Part shown: piece by piece, positions 8,652 through 18,371 of the stretch | Numbering within the stretch: position 1 is the stretch's first letter | Layout: the number at the start of each line of letters is the position of its first letter | Assembly: GCA_902779865.1 (NCBI GenBank) | Contig: CACZDG010000002.1 | Span: 1-64,000 of the forward strand | Direction of reading: 5' to 3' | DNA from: an uncultured bacterium | GTDB lineage: Bacteria > Verrucomicrobiota > Kiritimatiellia > RFP12 > UBA1067 | DNA: 64,000 nucleotides | Program-made: the position numbers and the translations under genes | Notes under the pieces: generated by a model | What the model saw: the letters and a program-made list of their open reading frames with translations, nothing else | Database searches by the model: none | Told to the model about the DNA's origin: nothing

Positions 8652-10045
8652 AACTTCAATTTCGCATAAACCCCGTCACACTCAAGGAACTGCGCCAGCT
8701 CGTGCGTTCCCGCCTCATTCTCTGGGGCATGGCGGTGCTTCCAATCGTGCTTCTCGTGACGACGGCGATCGTGCTGTCGTCGGAGATGCACGACATGTCG
8801 CCCATGGAGGTGACTTACGGAAAGGGGCTTGGAGGGGGACCGCTTATCGCGGTGGCGGTGATCACCGGCATCGTCACGTGCGGACTGATACCGCTCTTCA
8901 CGTCCATAAAGACAGCGATCGAGACGAGTAAGACAAGCCTCGGGCTGGAGTTCACCACCGCCCTCACTTCCGCGCAGATCGCCACTGGCAAGATTACGGC
9001 GGCGGCGATCATATCCGCGATTGCGGTGGCGCTCGCGATGCCGTTCTTCGTGCTGTCGTACCTGATGCGCGGCGTCGAGCTTGTCTCAACCGTCGTCGTT
9101 CCGCTCGAACTGTTCGTCGCCGGCATTGTGATGTCCTCGCTTGGACTGCTTCCAGCCTGCTCGCGGCGTCCTATTGCGATGAAGATCATTCTTCTCGTGG
9201 CGCTGTACACGGTCCTGCCCATATTTGCGACGAGCTTGAGCGCCTTTATGACCTTCAGAAGCTGGCATTCTGGTGGCACGTCGTCCTCATGGTCGTATGC
9301 CGGCATATTCTTCGCGTTTGTAGTTCCGCTGCTCATGATCGCCTACTGTCGCGCACAGGCGGCGGCTGAACTCGCCCCACCGCACACCGACTTCGCGCGG
9401 ACTCTCCGCATAACCCAGATCGTGCTGTTCGCAGTGGGCTACCCCCTGATATTCTCGGACGAAGACCCTTGTGCCTTTTGGAGCGTAATATGGACGTTGG
9501 TTGCCGGAATGATAGCTCTTGGTGCGGCGTCGCGTCCGCTGCCCCTCACGCGCGGCGCGGTGATCCATGCGCCGCGTTCGTGGATCCTCCGCGTCCTCGC
9601 CTTCCCGTTTGCCACGGGAAGTATGCCGTCAATGTTTTTCGCGTTTCTGCTTGCCACGGCGTCGTCCTCCATGCTCGTACTGAATGTCGGTGGTACGATG
9701 GATTTGAACGTTGCAAAGCGCATCATCGTCTTGATCTTCGAATGCGGCGCTCTCGTCGTGATCGCAGGATCGATCGCGCGGATGGTTCTCAATACCCACC
9801 CCCGCCTTGCGAAATCCTTGGGCAAGATCGCCGCGGCGTACATCGCCATAATAAACGGACTCCAATTCCTGACGGAACTTGACGTGCTGGACCGGACTAC
9901 GCTGCGGCCGTTCCCGTGCTGCATTGAAGGGGTTCGCCGAGTTCCCAACGGACACCTTTTGATCGCGATCGTGATGGTCATCGCCGCGATTTGTTTCGTG
10001 ATGGGGGCGACCAGAGAGGACTTCAAGAGATTCCGCAAGCCATGA
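8648..10045 (+). CDS. ABC-2 type transporter permease
   Basis: 465 residues, strongly hydrophobic, with about twelve predicted membrane segments, the first at ~25-43 (LILWGMAVLPIVLLVTTAIV). The N-terminus NPVTLKELRQLVRSR is the cytoplasmic amphipathic start typical of ABC-2 permeases, where the coupling helix precedes TM1. Twelve segments in one chain suggest a fused or duplicated permease rather than the usual six. It overlaps the ATPase gene upstream and the DUF58 gene downstream by ATGA, so stoichiometric expression is likely. Substrate unknown. Confidence 0.85.
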   Translation: MKLQFRINPVTLKELRQLVRSRLILWGMAVLPIVLLVTTAIVLSSEMHDMSPMEVTYGKGLGGGPLIAVAVITGIVTCGLIPLFTSIKTAIETSKTSLGLEFTTALTSAQIATGKITAAAIISAIAVALAMPFFVLSYLMRGVELVSTVVVPLELFVAGIVMSSLGLLPACSRRPIAMKIILLVALYTVLPIFATSLSAFMTFRSWHSGGTSSSWSYAGIFFAFVVPLLMIAYCRAQAAAELAPPHTDFARTLRITQIVLFAVGYPLIFSDEDPCAFWSVIWTLVAGMIALGAASRPLPLTRGAVIHAPRSWILRVLAFPFATGSMPSMFFAFLLATASSSMLVLNVGGTMDLNVAKRIIVLIFECGALVVIAGSIARMVLNTHPRLAKSLGKIAAAYIAIINGLQFLTELDVLDRTTLRPFPCCIEGVRRVPNGHLLIAIVMVIAAICFVMGATREDFKRFRKP

Positions 10046-10782
10046 CGGAAGCAGAGCAACAGGGACTTGCCGACGGACGCGCACTGCGCTTCCTGATTCC
10101 CCGGCGCGCGCTGCGCGGCGGGCCGGGTTCCGTCGCCGCACCGCGCGCAGGCGAGTCGCTGGAGTTCCAGGACTACCGCGACTACGCTCCCGGCGACGAC
10201 CTCCGCAACCTCGACTGGAACGTTCTCGCCCGCTCCGACCGCGAGGTGGTGAAGGTACACCGCGAGGAGGTGGCGCCCGTCATCGAGATGTTCCGCGATG
10301 CGTCCGCCTCGATGGACGTGCCGACGGCGAAGCGCGAAACCTCGGACTATATCTTCGGCCTCTTTACCGCCGCCGCCACTGGATGCCGCGTGGTGGAGCG
10401 CGAGGAACCGCGCACGCCGCGTTCAGTCCGCATCGCAATCTCGGACCTGATGACCGATTTCGACCCCGAACGCGAACTCGCCCGACTCTCGCATCTTGCC
10501 GCGTCCGTGATCGTGATACGCGTTCTTTCCCGTTCGGAAATCTTGCCCGAGACAGGCGGCTCGGGCGAGCTGGTGGACAGCGAGACAGGCGAAAGGCGCG
10601 AACTCGCCCTCAACGACGAGACGGTTTCCGCCTATCTCAAGGCGCTTGAGGCGCACACCGCCCGCTGGCGCGCCGCCGCCCGTCGTTTCAACGCCGCGTT
10701 CATCGACCTCGCCGCCGAATCGCCCCGTGCCGACGTGGTGCGCGAACTCGCCGCCGCTGGAATCGTGGAGGGACGCCGATGA
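10042..10782 (+). CDS. DUF58 domain protein
   Basis: 246 residues, start ATG 10042 overlapping the permease stop. The family hallmark is clear: FQDYRDYAPGDDLRNLDWNV followed by ARSDREVVKVHREE. The C-terminal half has the vWA-like fold of DUF58 but lacks a clean DxSxS; it shows MFRDASASMD, in which the MIDAS Asp-x-Ser-x-Ser is preserved as D-A-S-A-S. DUF58 proteins are encoded with MoxR and vWA proteins and are thought to be their substrates or scaffolds at the membrane. No transmembrane helix is seen in this one. Confidence 0.9.
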   Translation: MTEAEQQGLADGRALRFLIPRRALRGGPGSVAAPRAGESLEFQDYRDYAPGDDLRNLDWNVLARSDREVVKVHREEVAPVIEMFRDASASMDVPTAKRETSDYIFGLFTAAATGCRVVEREEPRTPRSVRIAISDLMTDFDPERELARLSHLAASVIVIRVLSRSEILPETGGSGELVDSETGERRELALNDETVSAYLKALEAHTARWRAAARRFNAAFIDLAAESPRADVVRELAAAGIVEGRR

Positions 10783-13700
10783 TTCTCGCAACGCCTCTCG
10801 CCGCCGCAGGATTCGCCACCGCCGCCGTGCTGACAGCGGTGTACTGCTTCCGCCGCCGTAGTCCGCCGAAGTCTGTGGGATCGCTGCTTCTTTGGCCCAA
10901 GCCGTCCGCATCGCTATCCGCCGCGCGTCGTCGCGACCGCCTTCGCACGCCGCCGAGTTTCTGGCTTGAACTCTTCACGCTCGTGGCGCTCGTGTGCGCC
11001 GCGCTAACTCCGCTCACATGGCGCAGTTCGTCCGGATCGCTCGCCGTGATTCTCGACACGTCGCCGTCGATGTCCGCCGGCGACGCGGGGAAGAAGGCCG
11101 CCGAATTCCTTGAGCGCGAGAAAAGGCGCGGCGCGAAGGATGCCATCCGCGTGCGCACGGCGAAGGACGCGCTCGCCCTTGAGCGCGAAATCGCCTCGGC
11201 GCGCGCGATACAGCTTCCCGGCGACGAGATACTCGTGCTCACCGACCGTCCACCGGAAAGCGAATTGCCCGCCGCCGGAATCAGGTGGGAGGCGTTCGGC
11301 GTGCCTGCGTCCAACTGCGCCATCACGGCAGTGCGCAGACGCCGTCGCGATCCCGCGCACGATTCCGTGTTCATCGAAGTGCGCCGTTTCGGGGAGGGAC
11401 AGGATTCGTGCGTTCTTGAGATCGAGGGCGTGGGTAAATCGACTCTCAAGTTCGACGCGGAAGGGCGCGCGCTCTTCTCCGGAACCGTTGCGGCCAATCT
11501 GCCATCGATCAAGGCGTCCATTCCGCACGACGCCCTTGACGCCGACAACGAGGTACATCTCGCACCGCCTGATGTTCCGTCCGTCTCGGTCGCGCTCGAC
11601 ATTGCGGACAAAGAGCTTTCGTCTCTCGTGAAACGCGCGCTCGACGCCACGGGTTACGTGCGCGAGTACATGGCGCCCGGCGAGGCGGCGGATCTTGTCG
11701 CCACGGACCGCAGTTTGCGATCCGCTTCCGCGTACCGCCTCGTGTTCCTGCCCTCCGGCACCAACTACGTGAGAGGGCCGGTGTGGGCGGAACCGGGTGA
11801 ACGGATTCTTGAGGGCGTGTCGCTCGACGGCATGGCGTACGCGCTTGCCGACGCCGAACCAGAAGGCGTGGCCGTGGCAACCGTCGCCCGGCGTCCGCTC
11901 GTCGCCGTCGGCACGAATGTCTGCACGGTTGCGTTCTCCAACCCGCGTCTCGCGTTCTTCCGTTCGCCCGCTTTCCCGGTGCTCGTGCAGAACGTCGCGG
12001 TGGCGGCATCGGAGGCGGCGCGTGGCGGTGCGAAGAAGGTTCAGGATGAAGCGACGTCGGATGTCCTTGACGCCGGCGAATCGGATCTCACGCGCTGCGG
12101 CACCGGCAGTTTCGGCGCACCCGTCGCGCCGCCTGAGAACGTCCTGCGCACAAGTTCCGCCGCGTGGATTCCCGCACTTGCGGCGATTGCCGCGCTGTTG
12201 CTTCACTTCTATCTCTACAGGAAAAAGGCCGCGCTCGTGGCGGCGGCGTTCGCCGTGCTGGCGATGGCCCGGCCCGTCTTCCCCATGAAGGAACGGTGTG
12301 GGACGCTGGTGGTGGTGGCCGACAGGTCTCTTTCGATGGGCGACGCCGCGCTTAAGGAACAGGAGAAAATCATCCGCTCGCTCGCGTCGAAGCGTCCTGC
12401 AGCCGCCGAACTTGCCGTCGTCTCGTTCGGACGCGGTGCCGCCGTGGAGCAACAGCCATCCAAAGAGGGTTTTGAAGGATTTATCCAGACCATTGGCCGC
12501 GACGGTTCCGACCTTCCGGGCGCGCTTGCCAAGGCGGAGGCGCTTGGGCGCGACGGGGCGCGCCACTCCCGCGTTCTCGTCATGTCCGACGGGCTCACCG
12601 ACAACGACGGAGAGGCCGCATGCGCGTTGCCGGTGGACACCATGCTCCAGACGCGTCCCTTTGCGCACGACCTCGCCGTATCGCGCATCGACGCGTCTCC
12701 TTCCGTTGCGCCCGGGGGATTCGTTTGCGCGACGGCGTGGATATACGCGCCCGAGACGTCCACCAACAGCTACGCCCTCGTGTGCGGCACGAACGTGGTG
12801 GCGCGTGGGGCGATGGTGTTCCGCGAAGGGCTTACGCCGCTCGTGTTCCGCGACCGCGCCGAGAAGCCAGGCATCAGGCGCTACACGCTCGCCGTCTCGC
12901 CGTCAGGAGAGGATCCGTGTCCTGAAAACAACCGGGCTACGTTCATCGTGGAGACGCGCGGTGGGCGTCCGCTCCTCTGGCTTTACGACGGCGTCGGATC
13001 TCCGGCCGCGTCGGTTGCGCGAGCGGCGGGCGTGAACGTGGAGGAACGAAAAGCCGCCGACTTCGAATGCAGCGTGGAGGCGCTTGCGGGGTACGGCGGC
13101 GTGGTCCTCGAAAACGTCCCCGCGAAGCATTTCCAGCCAGCGGAGATGAGGTCGCTCGCGGCGTTTGTGCAGGAACTTGGAAGGGGTCTTGCGCTCACCG
13201 GCGGCGACAAGGCGTTCGGTCCGGGCGGATGGTACCGCACCGCCGTGGAGGACGTCATGCCCGTGTCGCTCGAACTGCGGCAGGAACACCGCAAGCAGAC
13301 GGTGGCGATGGCGATCGTGATGGACCGTTCAGGGTCGATGGCGTGCGCGGCCGGCAGCGGTGGACGCACGAAGATGGACATGGCGAACCTCGGTGCCGCG
13401 AGCGCCATCGACATGCTGGGGCCAATGGACCAGGTGTCGGTGATCGCGGTGGACTCCGCTCCGCACATGGTGTTGCCGCTCCAGTACGCGTCGGACGCAA
13501 AGGCGAAACGGGGCCGCGTGCTGTCCATCCGCTCTGAAGGCGGCGGCATATTCGTGAAGGAGGGCCTCATGGCCGGCATACGCGAACTCGCGAAGGCGAA
13601 TGTGGCGGCCAAGCACATCATCCTCTTCGCGGACGCCGCCGACGCGGAAGAGGCGGGCGATTACGAAAAGTATTTGTCCAAGGCGCTGGCAACCGGGATA

Positions 13701-14846
13701 ACCGTGAGCGTGATCGCGCTGGGAACGCAGCGCGACTGCGACGCCAGGCTGCTCAAACTCATCGCCAAGGCGGGGCACGGAGAGTGTTATTTCGAGGACA
13801 ACGCGGCGGAAATCCCGCGCATCTTCCAGCAGGACACCTATCTCGTCTGCAAGGCGACGATGGAGACGAACCCCGCGCCCGTCAAGGTTGTTTCGGCGCT
13901 CAGGCAGGTGTCGGACGCCGCAGTTCCGGACAAACTCGTCGTGGGCGGCTACAACGTCACGTACCGCAGGGAGGGGAGCGACGTCGCCATGTTCGCGCTT
14001 CCGGCGAACGACGACCCCGCGCCGCTGCTTGCGTTCAGGCAAGCGGGGCTTGGACGTACTCTTGCATTCACGGGAGAACTGTCGGGACAGTACTCTGCGC
14101 CGCTCATGACATCCGAATACGGTGCGGAACTTACGGCGGCGATCGCGCGCTGGACGCTCGGGGAAGACGGCGCGTCGTCATCCGGCTTCTACTTTGAGCG
14201 CAGGGCGGTGTCGGGGGGAATGCGCGTCACGGCGGTGGCGGAAAGCGACAATCCGCTCGCCGCGCTTTCGAACGCGGGGTTGCCGCTTGTCACGATCATC
14301 CAGCGCGAAGGGTCCGGCCCCGAAAAGGTACAGGGCGCGCTCACATGGGATGACGCCGAGGCGCTTTCCGCGTTCGTCCCGCTTTCGGGCGGCGAGACAG
14401 CGTTCCCCGTGGTGATACTTCCCTCCGGCAAGCCCTTTGCATTGCCGCCGATCTGTCTGCCGTATCCAGGGGAATACAGGCGTGCGCCAGATCCCCGCGC
14501 CGGCCAGCGCAACCTCGCGCGGCTTTCGGAATCCACGGGCGGACGCTCGCTCACCACGGCGGATACGGCGTGGGACGCGCTTCCGCCGTTTCGACACGCA
14601 GTGCAGCTCGCCCCGGTGATCTACATCATCGCTGCGCTCATCCTCCTTGCGTCAGTCGCCGCCGCGCGCTTGGGGTGGAAGCTCCCCGTGCTCAGGCTGC
14701 CCTCGTTGCCGAAGAAGCCGAAGAAACTGGAGCAGCCGAAGAAACTGGAAAGACCGGATAATCCGGAACCGCCGGAAAATCCGGAACCTCAGGAAAGCGC
14801 CACCGCCGCTGCCTTCGCCGCCGTCCGCCGCCGTACCCGCCGATAA
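10779..14846 (+). CDS. Giant BatA-like membrane protein with three vWA domains
   Basis: 1355 residues. N-terminal BatA-type membrane pair (about 3-23 and 63-82) leads into a first vWA domain with AVILDTSPSM (~residue 88). A second membrane region near 463-500 (WIPALAAIAALLLHFYLYRK) is followed by a second vWA, VVVADRSLSMG (~510). A third vWA has AIVMDRSGSM (~843) and lies after a GATase1-like stretch (YGGVVLENVPAKHF, ~770). A last helix (~1278-1300) precedes a Pro/Lys/Glu-rich cytoplasmic tail. DxSxS metal sites are intact in all three. Usual BatA/BatB proteins are ~330 residues with one vWA, so this looks like a fusion of BatA, BatB and a large GATase/vWA protein. Last gene of the operon. 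Confidence 0.85.
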   Translation: MILATPLAAAGFATAAVLTAVYCFRRRSPPKSVGSLLLWPKPSASLSAARRRDRLRTPPSFWLELFTLVALVCAALTPLTWRSSSGSLAVILDTSPSMSAGDAGKKAAEFLEREKRRGAKDAIRVRTAKDALALEREIASARAIQLPGDEILVLTDRPPESELPAAGIRWEAFGVPASNCAITAVRRRRRDPAHDSVFIEVRRFGEGQDSCVLEIEGVGKSTLKFDAEGRALFSGTVAANLPSIKASIPHDALDADNEVHLAPPDVPSVSVALDIADKELSSLVKRALDATGYVREYMAPGEAADLVATDRSLRSASAYRLVFLPSGTNYVRGPVWAEPGERILEGVSLDGMAYALADAEPEGVAVATVARRPLVAVGTNVCTVAFSNPRLAFFRSPAFPVLVQNVAVAASEAARGGAKKVQDEATSDVLDAGESDLTRCGTGSFGAPVAPPENVLRTSSAAWIPALAAIAALLLHFYLYRKKAALVAAAFAVLAMARPVFPMKERCGTLVVVADRSLSMGDAALKEQEKIIRSLASKRPAAAELAVVSFGRGAAVEQQPSKEGFEGFIQTIGRDGSDLPGALAKAEALGRDGARHSRVLVMSDGLTDNDGEAACALPVDTMLQTRPFAHDLAVSRIDASPSVAPGGFVCATAWIYAPETSTNSYALVCGTNVVARGAMVFREGLTPLVFRDRAEKPGIRRYTLAVSPSGEDPCPENNRATFIVETRGGRPLLWLYDGVGSPAASVARAAGVNVEERKAADFECSVEALAGYGGVVLENVPAKHFQPAEMRSLAAFVQELGRGLALTGGDKAFGPGGWYRTAVEDVMPVSLELRQEHRKQTVAMAIVMDRSGSMACAAGSGGRTKMDMANLGAASAIDMLGPMDQVSVIAVDSAPHMVLPLQYASDAKAKRGRVLSIRSEGGGIFVKEGLMAGIRELAKANVAAKHIILFADAADAEEAGDYEKYLSKALATGITVSVIALGTQRDCDARLLKLIAKAGHGECYFEDNAAEIPRIFQQDTYLVCKATMETNPAPVKVVSALRQVSDAAVPDKLVVGGYNVTYRREGSDVAMFALPANDDPAPLLAFRQAGLGRTLAFTGELSGQYSAPLMTSEYGAELTAAIARWTLGEDGASSSGFYFERRAVSGGMRVTAVAESDNPLAALSNAGLPLVTIIQREGSGPEKVQGALTWDDAEALSAFVPLSGGETAFPVVILPSGKPFALPPICLPYPGEYRRAPDPRAGQRNLARLSESTGGRSLTTADTAWDALPPFRHAVQLAPVIYIIAALILLASVAAARLGWKLPVLRLPSLPKKPKKLEQPKKLERPDNPEPPENPEPQESATAAAFAAVRRRTRR

Positions 14847-14908
14847 CAGCGTACTTTGTCCACATGGTACGCAATGTCGAAATACGACAATGAAATAGTG
14901 TGCCAACC

Positions 14909-14937
14909 TTGCGGGGGCGTGGGGATTTTGCTATAAT
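14909..14937 (+). promoter_or_regulatory. Sigma70-type promoter of the beta-helix enzyme gene
   Basis: TTGCGG (14909-14914), a 17-base spacer, and TATAAT (14932-14937) with a TG extension (TGCTATAAT). The gene starts 28 bases further on after AAGGAGATATA. The -35 and spacer wording (TTGCG...CGTGGGGATTTTG) strongly resembles the repeated promoter elements in the 22-28 kb island. Confidence 0.75.
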
Positions 14938-14964
14938 TCCTCGTATCAAGAACAAGGAGATATA

Positions 14965-17103
14965 ATGGAAATGAAATCGTTTATAACCTTTATGGCGGCG
15001 TTGTCGTGCGCGGCTGCGGCTGCGGAGAAGGTCATATATGTTGCGCCAAATGCGGGTGAAGCCCGCGATGGTTCCGCAGAGCGTCCTTTCGCAACGCCAG
15101 CTGAAGCGCAAAAAGCCTTGCGCACGCGGATGTCCGCTGGTGAGCGCGGCGGCTGGACTGTTTCGCTGGCGGCGGGCGAGTATCCAATATCCGAATCGTT
15201 TACATTCACGCCGGATGACTCTGGTCTGCCCGATGCACCTGTTGTTTGGCGCGGGCCAGCCGATGGTTCCGCAAAGATCGTTGGTGCGTGCGAACTGAAG
15301 GGGTGGCGTGCGCGTCCAGACGGACGTTGGGAGACGGATGTCCCGATCAAGAACATGCCCCGTTTTCAGATTGCCGTATGGTTCGAGCAACTGTACGTAA
15401 ACGGACGCCGCGCGAAACGAGCCCGTTACCCCAACGAGGGATTCATGCAGGCGAAAGGTGCAAAGCCCACGCTTCTCGCGGGCGACACCGAGCTGATGGA
15501 ACTATTCGCGAACGGCGGAGACCTCGCGCCGCTCGCGAATTGCAGCTTCGCCCATCAGCGACTGGCGCATCTCGTCGTACACCACAAGTGGTCGTCCACT
15601 CGTCGTCCGATTCGCTGCTACGACGCCGCACGGGGCGTGGTGTTCACGGAAGGAAAGTCCGTGACGAAGTGGAACACGTGGGACGCGAAATCGACGTACT
15701 ACGTCGAGAACGCGCCGTTTGCGCTCGACGAGCCGGGCGAGTGGCTGTACGACGGCGTTGCGAAGAAGATCGTGTACATTCCGCGTCCTGGCGAGAAGCT
15801 GGAGACGACGCGCTTCCAGTATCCGGTGCCGGGGCTCGTCACGCTACTGCGTATCGAGGGTGATCCTGAAAAGGAAACGTTTGTCCATGACATCGTTTTC
15901 GAGAACATCGGCTTTGCGTTTTCCGACTCACCGCGCCGCCAGAGCTTCACGGGAATCAAGGGGCTTCCCAGCGGAGTGATCGGCGACGATTCGTCATTCG
16001 GTCCGAGCGAGTGGCCGGGTGGACAGGCGGCGGCGCACACGAGCGCGGCGGTGCTGGCGGACGGTGCGCATAGGATCGCAATGCGAGGATGCTCCGTCGC
16101 GTACACGGGCGAATACGGCGTGTGGCTGCGCGAGGGATGTGTCTCAAACCGCATTGAGCGCTGTTCCATCGTCCATCCTGGCGCTGGTGGCGTGCGCATC
16201 GGGACGACCGTCGCGACGCAGAAAATCGGCAAGGGGGAGCGTATGACTGGCTTCGTCAACGGACACGGCACGGGATGCAACGTCATCGACGACTGCACTA
16301 TCGCGCACGGTGGACGCATCTTCGCCGAGGGCGTGGGCGTGTGGATTGGACACTCCCCGTTCAACTCCATCACGCACTGCGAGATCGCCGACTTCTTCTA
16401 CACGGGCGTCTCGATCGGATGGGTGTGGGGCTACGCGGGCAGCCTCGCGCAGGGCAACACGCTCGCCTTCTGCCGCGTCCACGACATCGGACAGCGCGCG
16501 CTCAGCGACATGGGCGGCGTCTATACGCTCGGAACCTCGTACGGCACGTGCGTCACGAACAACGTGTTTTTCAACATCGATTCGCGCACCTACGGCGGAT
16601 GGGGGCTTTACCCCGACGAGGGCAGCGAGGGAATCTTGTTCGAGAACAACCTCGTGTACGACACGAAGGACGCCTCTTTCCACCAGCACTACGGCAAGGA
16701 CAACATCCTGCGCAACAACATCCTCGCGTTTAGCCGCCAGTGCCAGGTGGCGCTCACGCGCGCCGAGCCGCATCTTTCGTTCACGGCGGAGCGCAACATC
16801 ATCTACTGGAACGCGGGGCCCGTGTTCGCGAGATACGGTGCCACGGTAAACGAGACGGGAAAGATCGTGTGGAAGGGCAACATCTGGTGGATGGAGTCCG
16901 GCGCACCGAGCTTCAACGGCAAGACGTTTGCACAGTGGCAGGCGAAGGGCAACGACACGGATGGGTGCGTCCTCGATCCGCTCTTCGTCGATGCGGCGAA
17001 ACGCGACTTCCGTCTGAAGCCAGAGTCGCCCGTCGTGAAGGCGGGGTTCCGTCCGTTCGATATTTCGGCAGCGGGAGTGCGAAAGGCCGCAGTCGTCCGA
17101 TAG
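14965..17103 (+). CDS. Secreted right-handed beta-helix protein, GH141-like
   Basis: 712 residues with a signal peptide (1-20, SCAAAAA-like cut). AAGGAGA at 14953-14959 fixes the start. The N-terminal part carries IYVAPNAGEARDGSAERPFAT, the entry motif of pectate-lyase-like 'DUF1565' helices, then DEPGEWLYDGVAKKIVYIPR and a long run of beta-helix coils (VIDDCTIAHGGRIFAEGVGV, NSITHCEIADFFYTGVSIGW) up to about residue 640. The order and wording match fucosidase/xylanase-type GH141 proteins, but catalytic residues cannot be confirmed by eye. It probably acts on plant or algal polysaccharide outside the cytoplasm. Stands alone, convergent with the next gene. Confidence 0.75.
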   Translation: MEMKSFITFMAALSCAAAAAEKVIYVAPNAGEARDGSAERPFATPAEAQKALRTRMSAGERGGWTVSLAAGEYPISESFTFTPDDSGLPDAPVVWRGPADGSAKIVGACELKGWRARPDGRWETDVPIKNMPRFQIAVWFEQLYVNGRRAKRARYPNEGFMQAKGAKPTLLAGDTELMELFANGGDLAPLANCSFAHQRLAHLVVHHKWSSTRRPIRCYDAARGVVFTEGKSVTKWNTWDAKSTYYVENAPFALDEPGEWLYDGVAKKIVYIPRPGEKLETTRFQYPVPGLVTLLRIEGDPEKETFVHDIVFENIGFAFSDSPRRQSFTGIKGLPSGVIGDDSSFGPSEWPGGQAAAHTSAAVLADGAHRIAMRGCSVAYTGEYGVWLREGCVSNRIERCSIVHPGAGGVRIGTTVATQKIGKGERMTGFVNGHGTGCNVIDDCTIAHGGRIFAEGVGVWIGHSPFNSITHCEIADFFYTGVSIGWVWGYAGSLAQGNTLAFCRVHDIGQRALSDMGGVYTLGTSYGTCVTNNVFFNIDSRTYGGWGLYPDEGSEGILFENNLVYDTKDASFHQHYGKDNILRNNILAFSRQCQVALTRAEPHLSFTAERNIIYWNAGPVFARYGATVNETGKIVWKGNIWWMESGAPSFNGKTFAQWQAKGNDTDGCVLDPLFVDAAKRDFRLKPESPVVKAGFRPFDISAAGVRKAAVVR

Positions 17104-17124
17104 CAAGGTGGCGAACGGTTGCAG

Positions 17125-18204
17125 CTACATCACCAGAGGCGCTGATTTCTTTGCAATCTGGAGGTATCGCACCGTCTCCGCCACGTCGTCGAGCGAAACG
17201 GGAAAGGGTGCAGCCGTACGTATCGTCGCGTAAAGCGCACGCCAAAACGAGGTCGGGCCGGTGACGGCGCCTTCTGGCAGCCGCAGCGGTATGTCCACCA
17301 CCGGAAGGTCTTCGTGCATGTCCGTGAGCGGCGGGGTGCGCACGCTTGAACGGCGGCGTGGGAACTTGAATTCCGGATCTATTACGTGGAGCGTGCCTTC
17401 TGTCGCGCCTGGGTTGACGTAGAACGAACCTAGCGATCCGCGTACGGTGAAGGACGGCTCGAAAGGCGCGAGCTGTGCACCACACACCTCCACGTCGGCA
17501 GAGACAGGGCCGCGCGACTTGAGCGTGATGTGCATGAAATCCTCCGCGTCGCCGAGCGAGGCTACGCGCTTGAGGTCGCTCCAAAGCTGGGACGGGAGGC
17601 CGCGCATCAACGCGATGGCCTCGAGCACGGCGTCTTGTCCGGCGTACCAGGTGCATCCGCCGCCGCAGCGCTGGATACACTGCCAGTCATCGCGGCGGAT
17701 GTAGTCCTGGTGGCGCACCCGCACCTCGAATACGTCGCCGAGACGAGGGTCGTCAATCGCCATTTGCGCAAGGCGAAATTCCGGCGAGAAGAGTCCGGGG
17801 ACGTACGGGATGAGTCTCCCGCGCATCTTCGTGGACGTGGCCTTGAGCTTAAGCGCGGCTTCGTGCGAGAGGGCGATGGGCGATTCCACAATTGTCCAGA
17901 AATTGCGGTTGAGGGCCGCGATTGCGGTCTTGGCGTGATATAGAGTCGGCAGGGCGATGTCCACGATGTCCAGTTCCTGGTCGTAGAGCATGTCGTCCAG
18001 CTGACGGTATGTGCGCACGTTTGGGAATTCGCGTTCCACGATGTCGCGGCGCTTCTTCACCAAGTCGCACACCGCCGCCACCGTGTACAGCGACGGCAAC
18101 TGCCTCAACGCTGGCAGATGACAGTTAAGCCCCGCGCGGCCAAGACCGGCGATTCCTATTCGAAGAGGTCTGCGATGTACCTCTGTTTCTTGTACTGTTT
18201 CCAA
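17125..18204 (-). CDS. Gfo/Idh/MocA-family oxidoreductase-like protein, altered active site
   Basis: 359 residues, starting at TTG 18204, chosen because GGAGGAAG sits 7 bases before it; no ATG fits. The Rossmann start IGIAGLGRAGLNCHLPAL keeps GxGxxG, and IALPTLYHAKTAIAAL follows as in the family. The usual catalytic EKP is VESPIALS here, so the lysine is replaced by serine. The later motif that normally reads GGGxxxDxGxHxxD is GGGCTWYAGQDAVLEA, lacking the His. This suggests a non-catalytic or redirected family member, perhaps a sensor. A strong promoter lies upstream. Confidence 0.8.
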   Translation of the reverse strand: METVQETEVHRRPLRIGIAGLGRAGLNCHLPALRQLPSLYTVAAVCDLVKKRRDIVEREFPNVRTYRQLDDMLYDQELDIVDIALPTLYHAKTAIAALNRNFWTIVESPIALSHEAALKLKATSTKMRGRLIPYVPGLFSPEFRLAQMAIDDPRLGDVFEVRVRHQDYIRRDDWQCIQRCGGGCTWYAGQDAVLEAIALMRGLPSQLWSDLKRVASLGDAEDFMHITLKSRGPVSADVEVCGAQLAPFEPSFTVRGSLGSFYVNPGATEGTLHVIDPEFKFPRRRSSVRTPPLTDMHEDLPVVDIPLRLPEGAVTGPTSFWRALYATIRTAAPFPVSLDDVAETVRYLQIAKKSAPLVM

Positions 18205-18247
18205 ACTGCTTCCTCCGTCATAGACCTACGGCGAGTAAACTTCAAAC

Positions 18248-18276
18248 ATGATAGCGGATTCGAGGGGGATTGTCAA
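18248..18276 (-). promoter_or_regulatory. Strong promoter for the Gfo/Idh/MocA-like gene
   Basis: On the minus strand: consensus TTGACA (18276-18271), a 17-base spacer and TATCAT (18253-18248). It is 43 bases upstream of the TTG start, leaving room for the GGAGG site. The best -35 match in the window. Confidence 0.8.
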
Positions 18277-18371
18277 GCATGGATTTTTCGTGTTTTTTGT
18301 GTTGCATATTTTGCCAAAGAGTGAGAAACTATATGGCGTTTTTTTCCAACAGGAAGGAGGTTAAGTCCGTG

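Noticed and set aside
11004..12668. Long antisense frame opposite the vWA protein
   Set aside because: Same bias effect; composition is rich in Arg, His and Gly and lacks start signals, while the plus-strand product has clear vWA domains.
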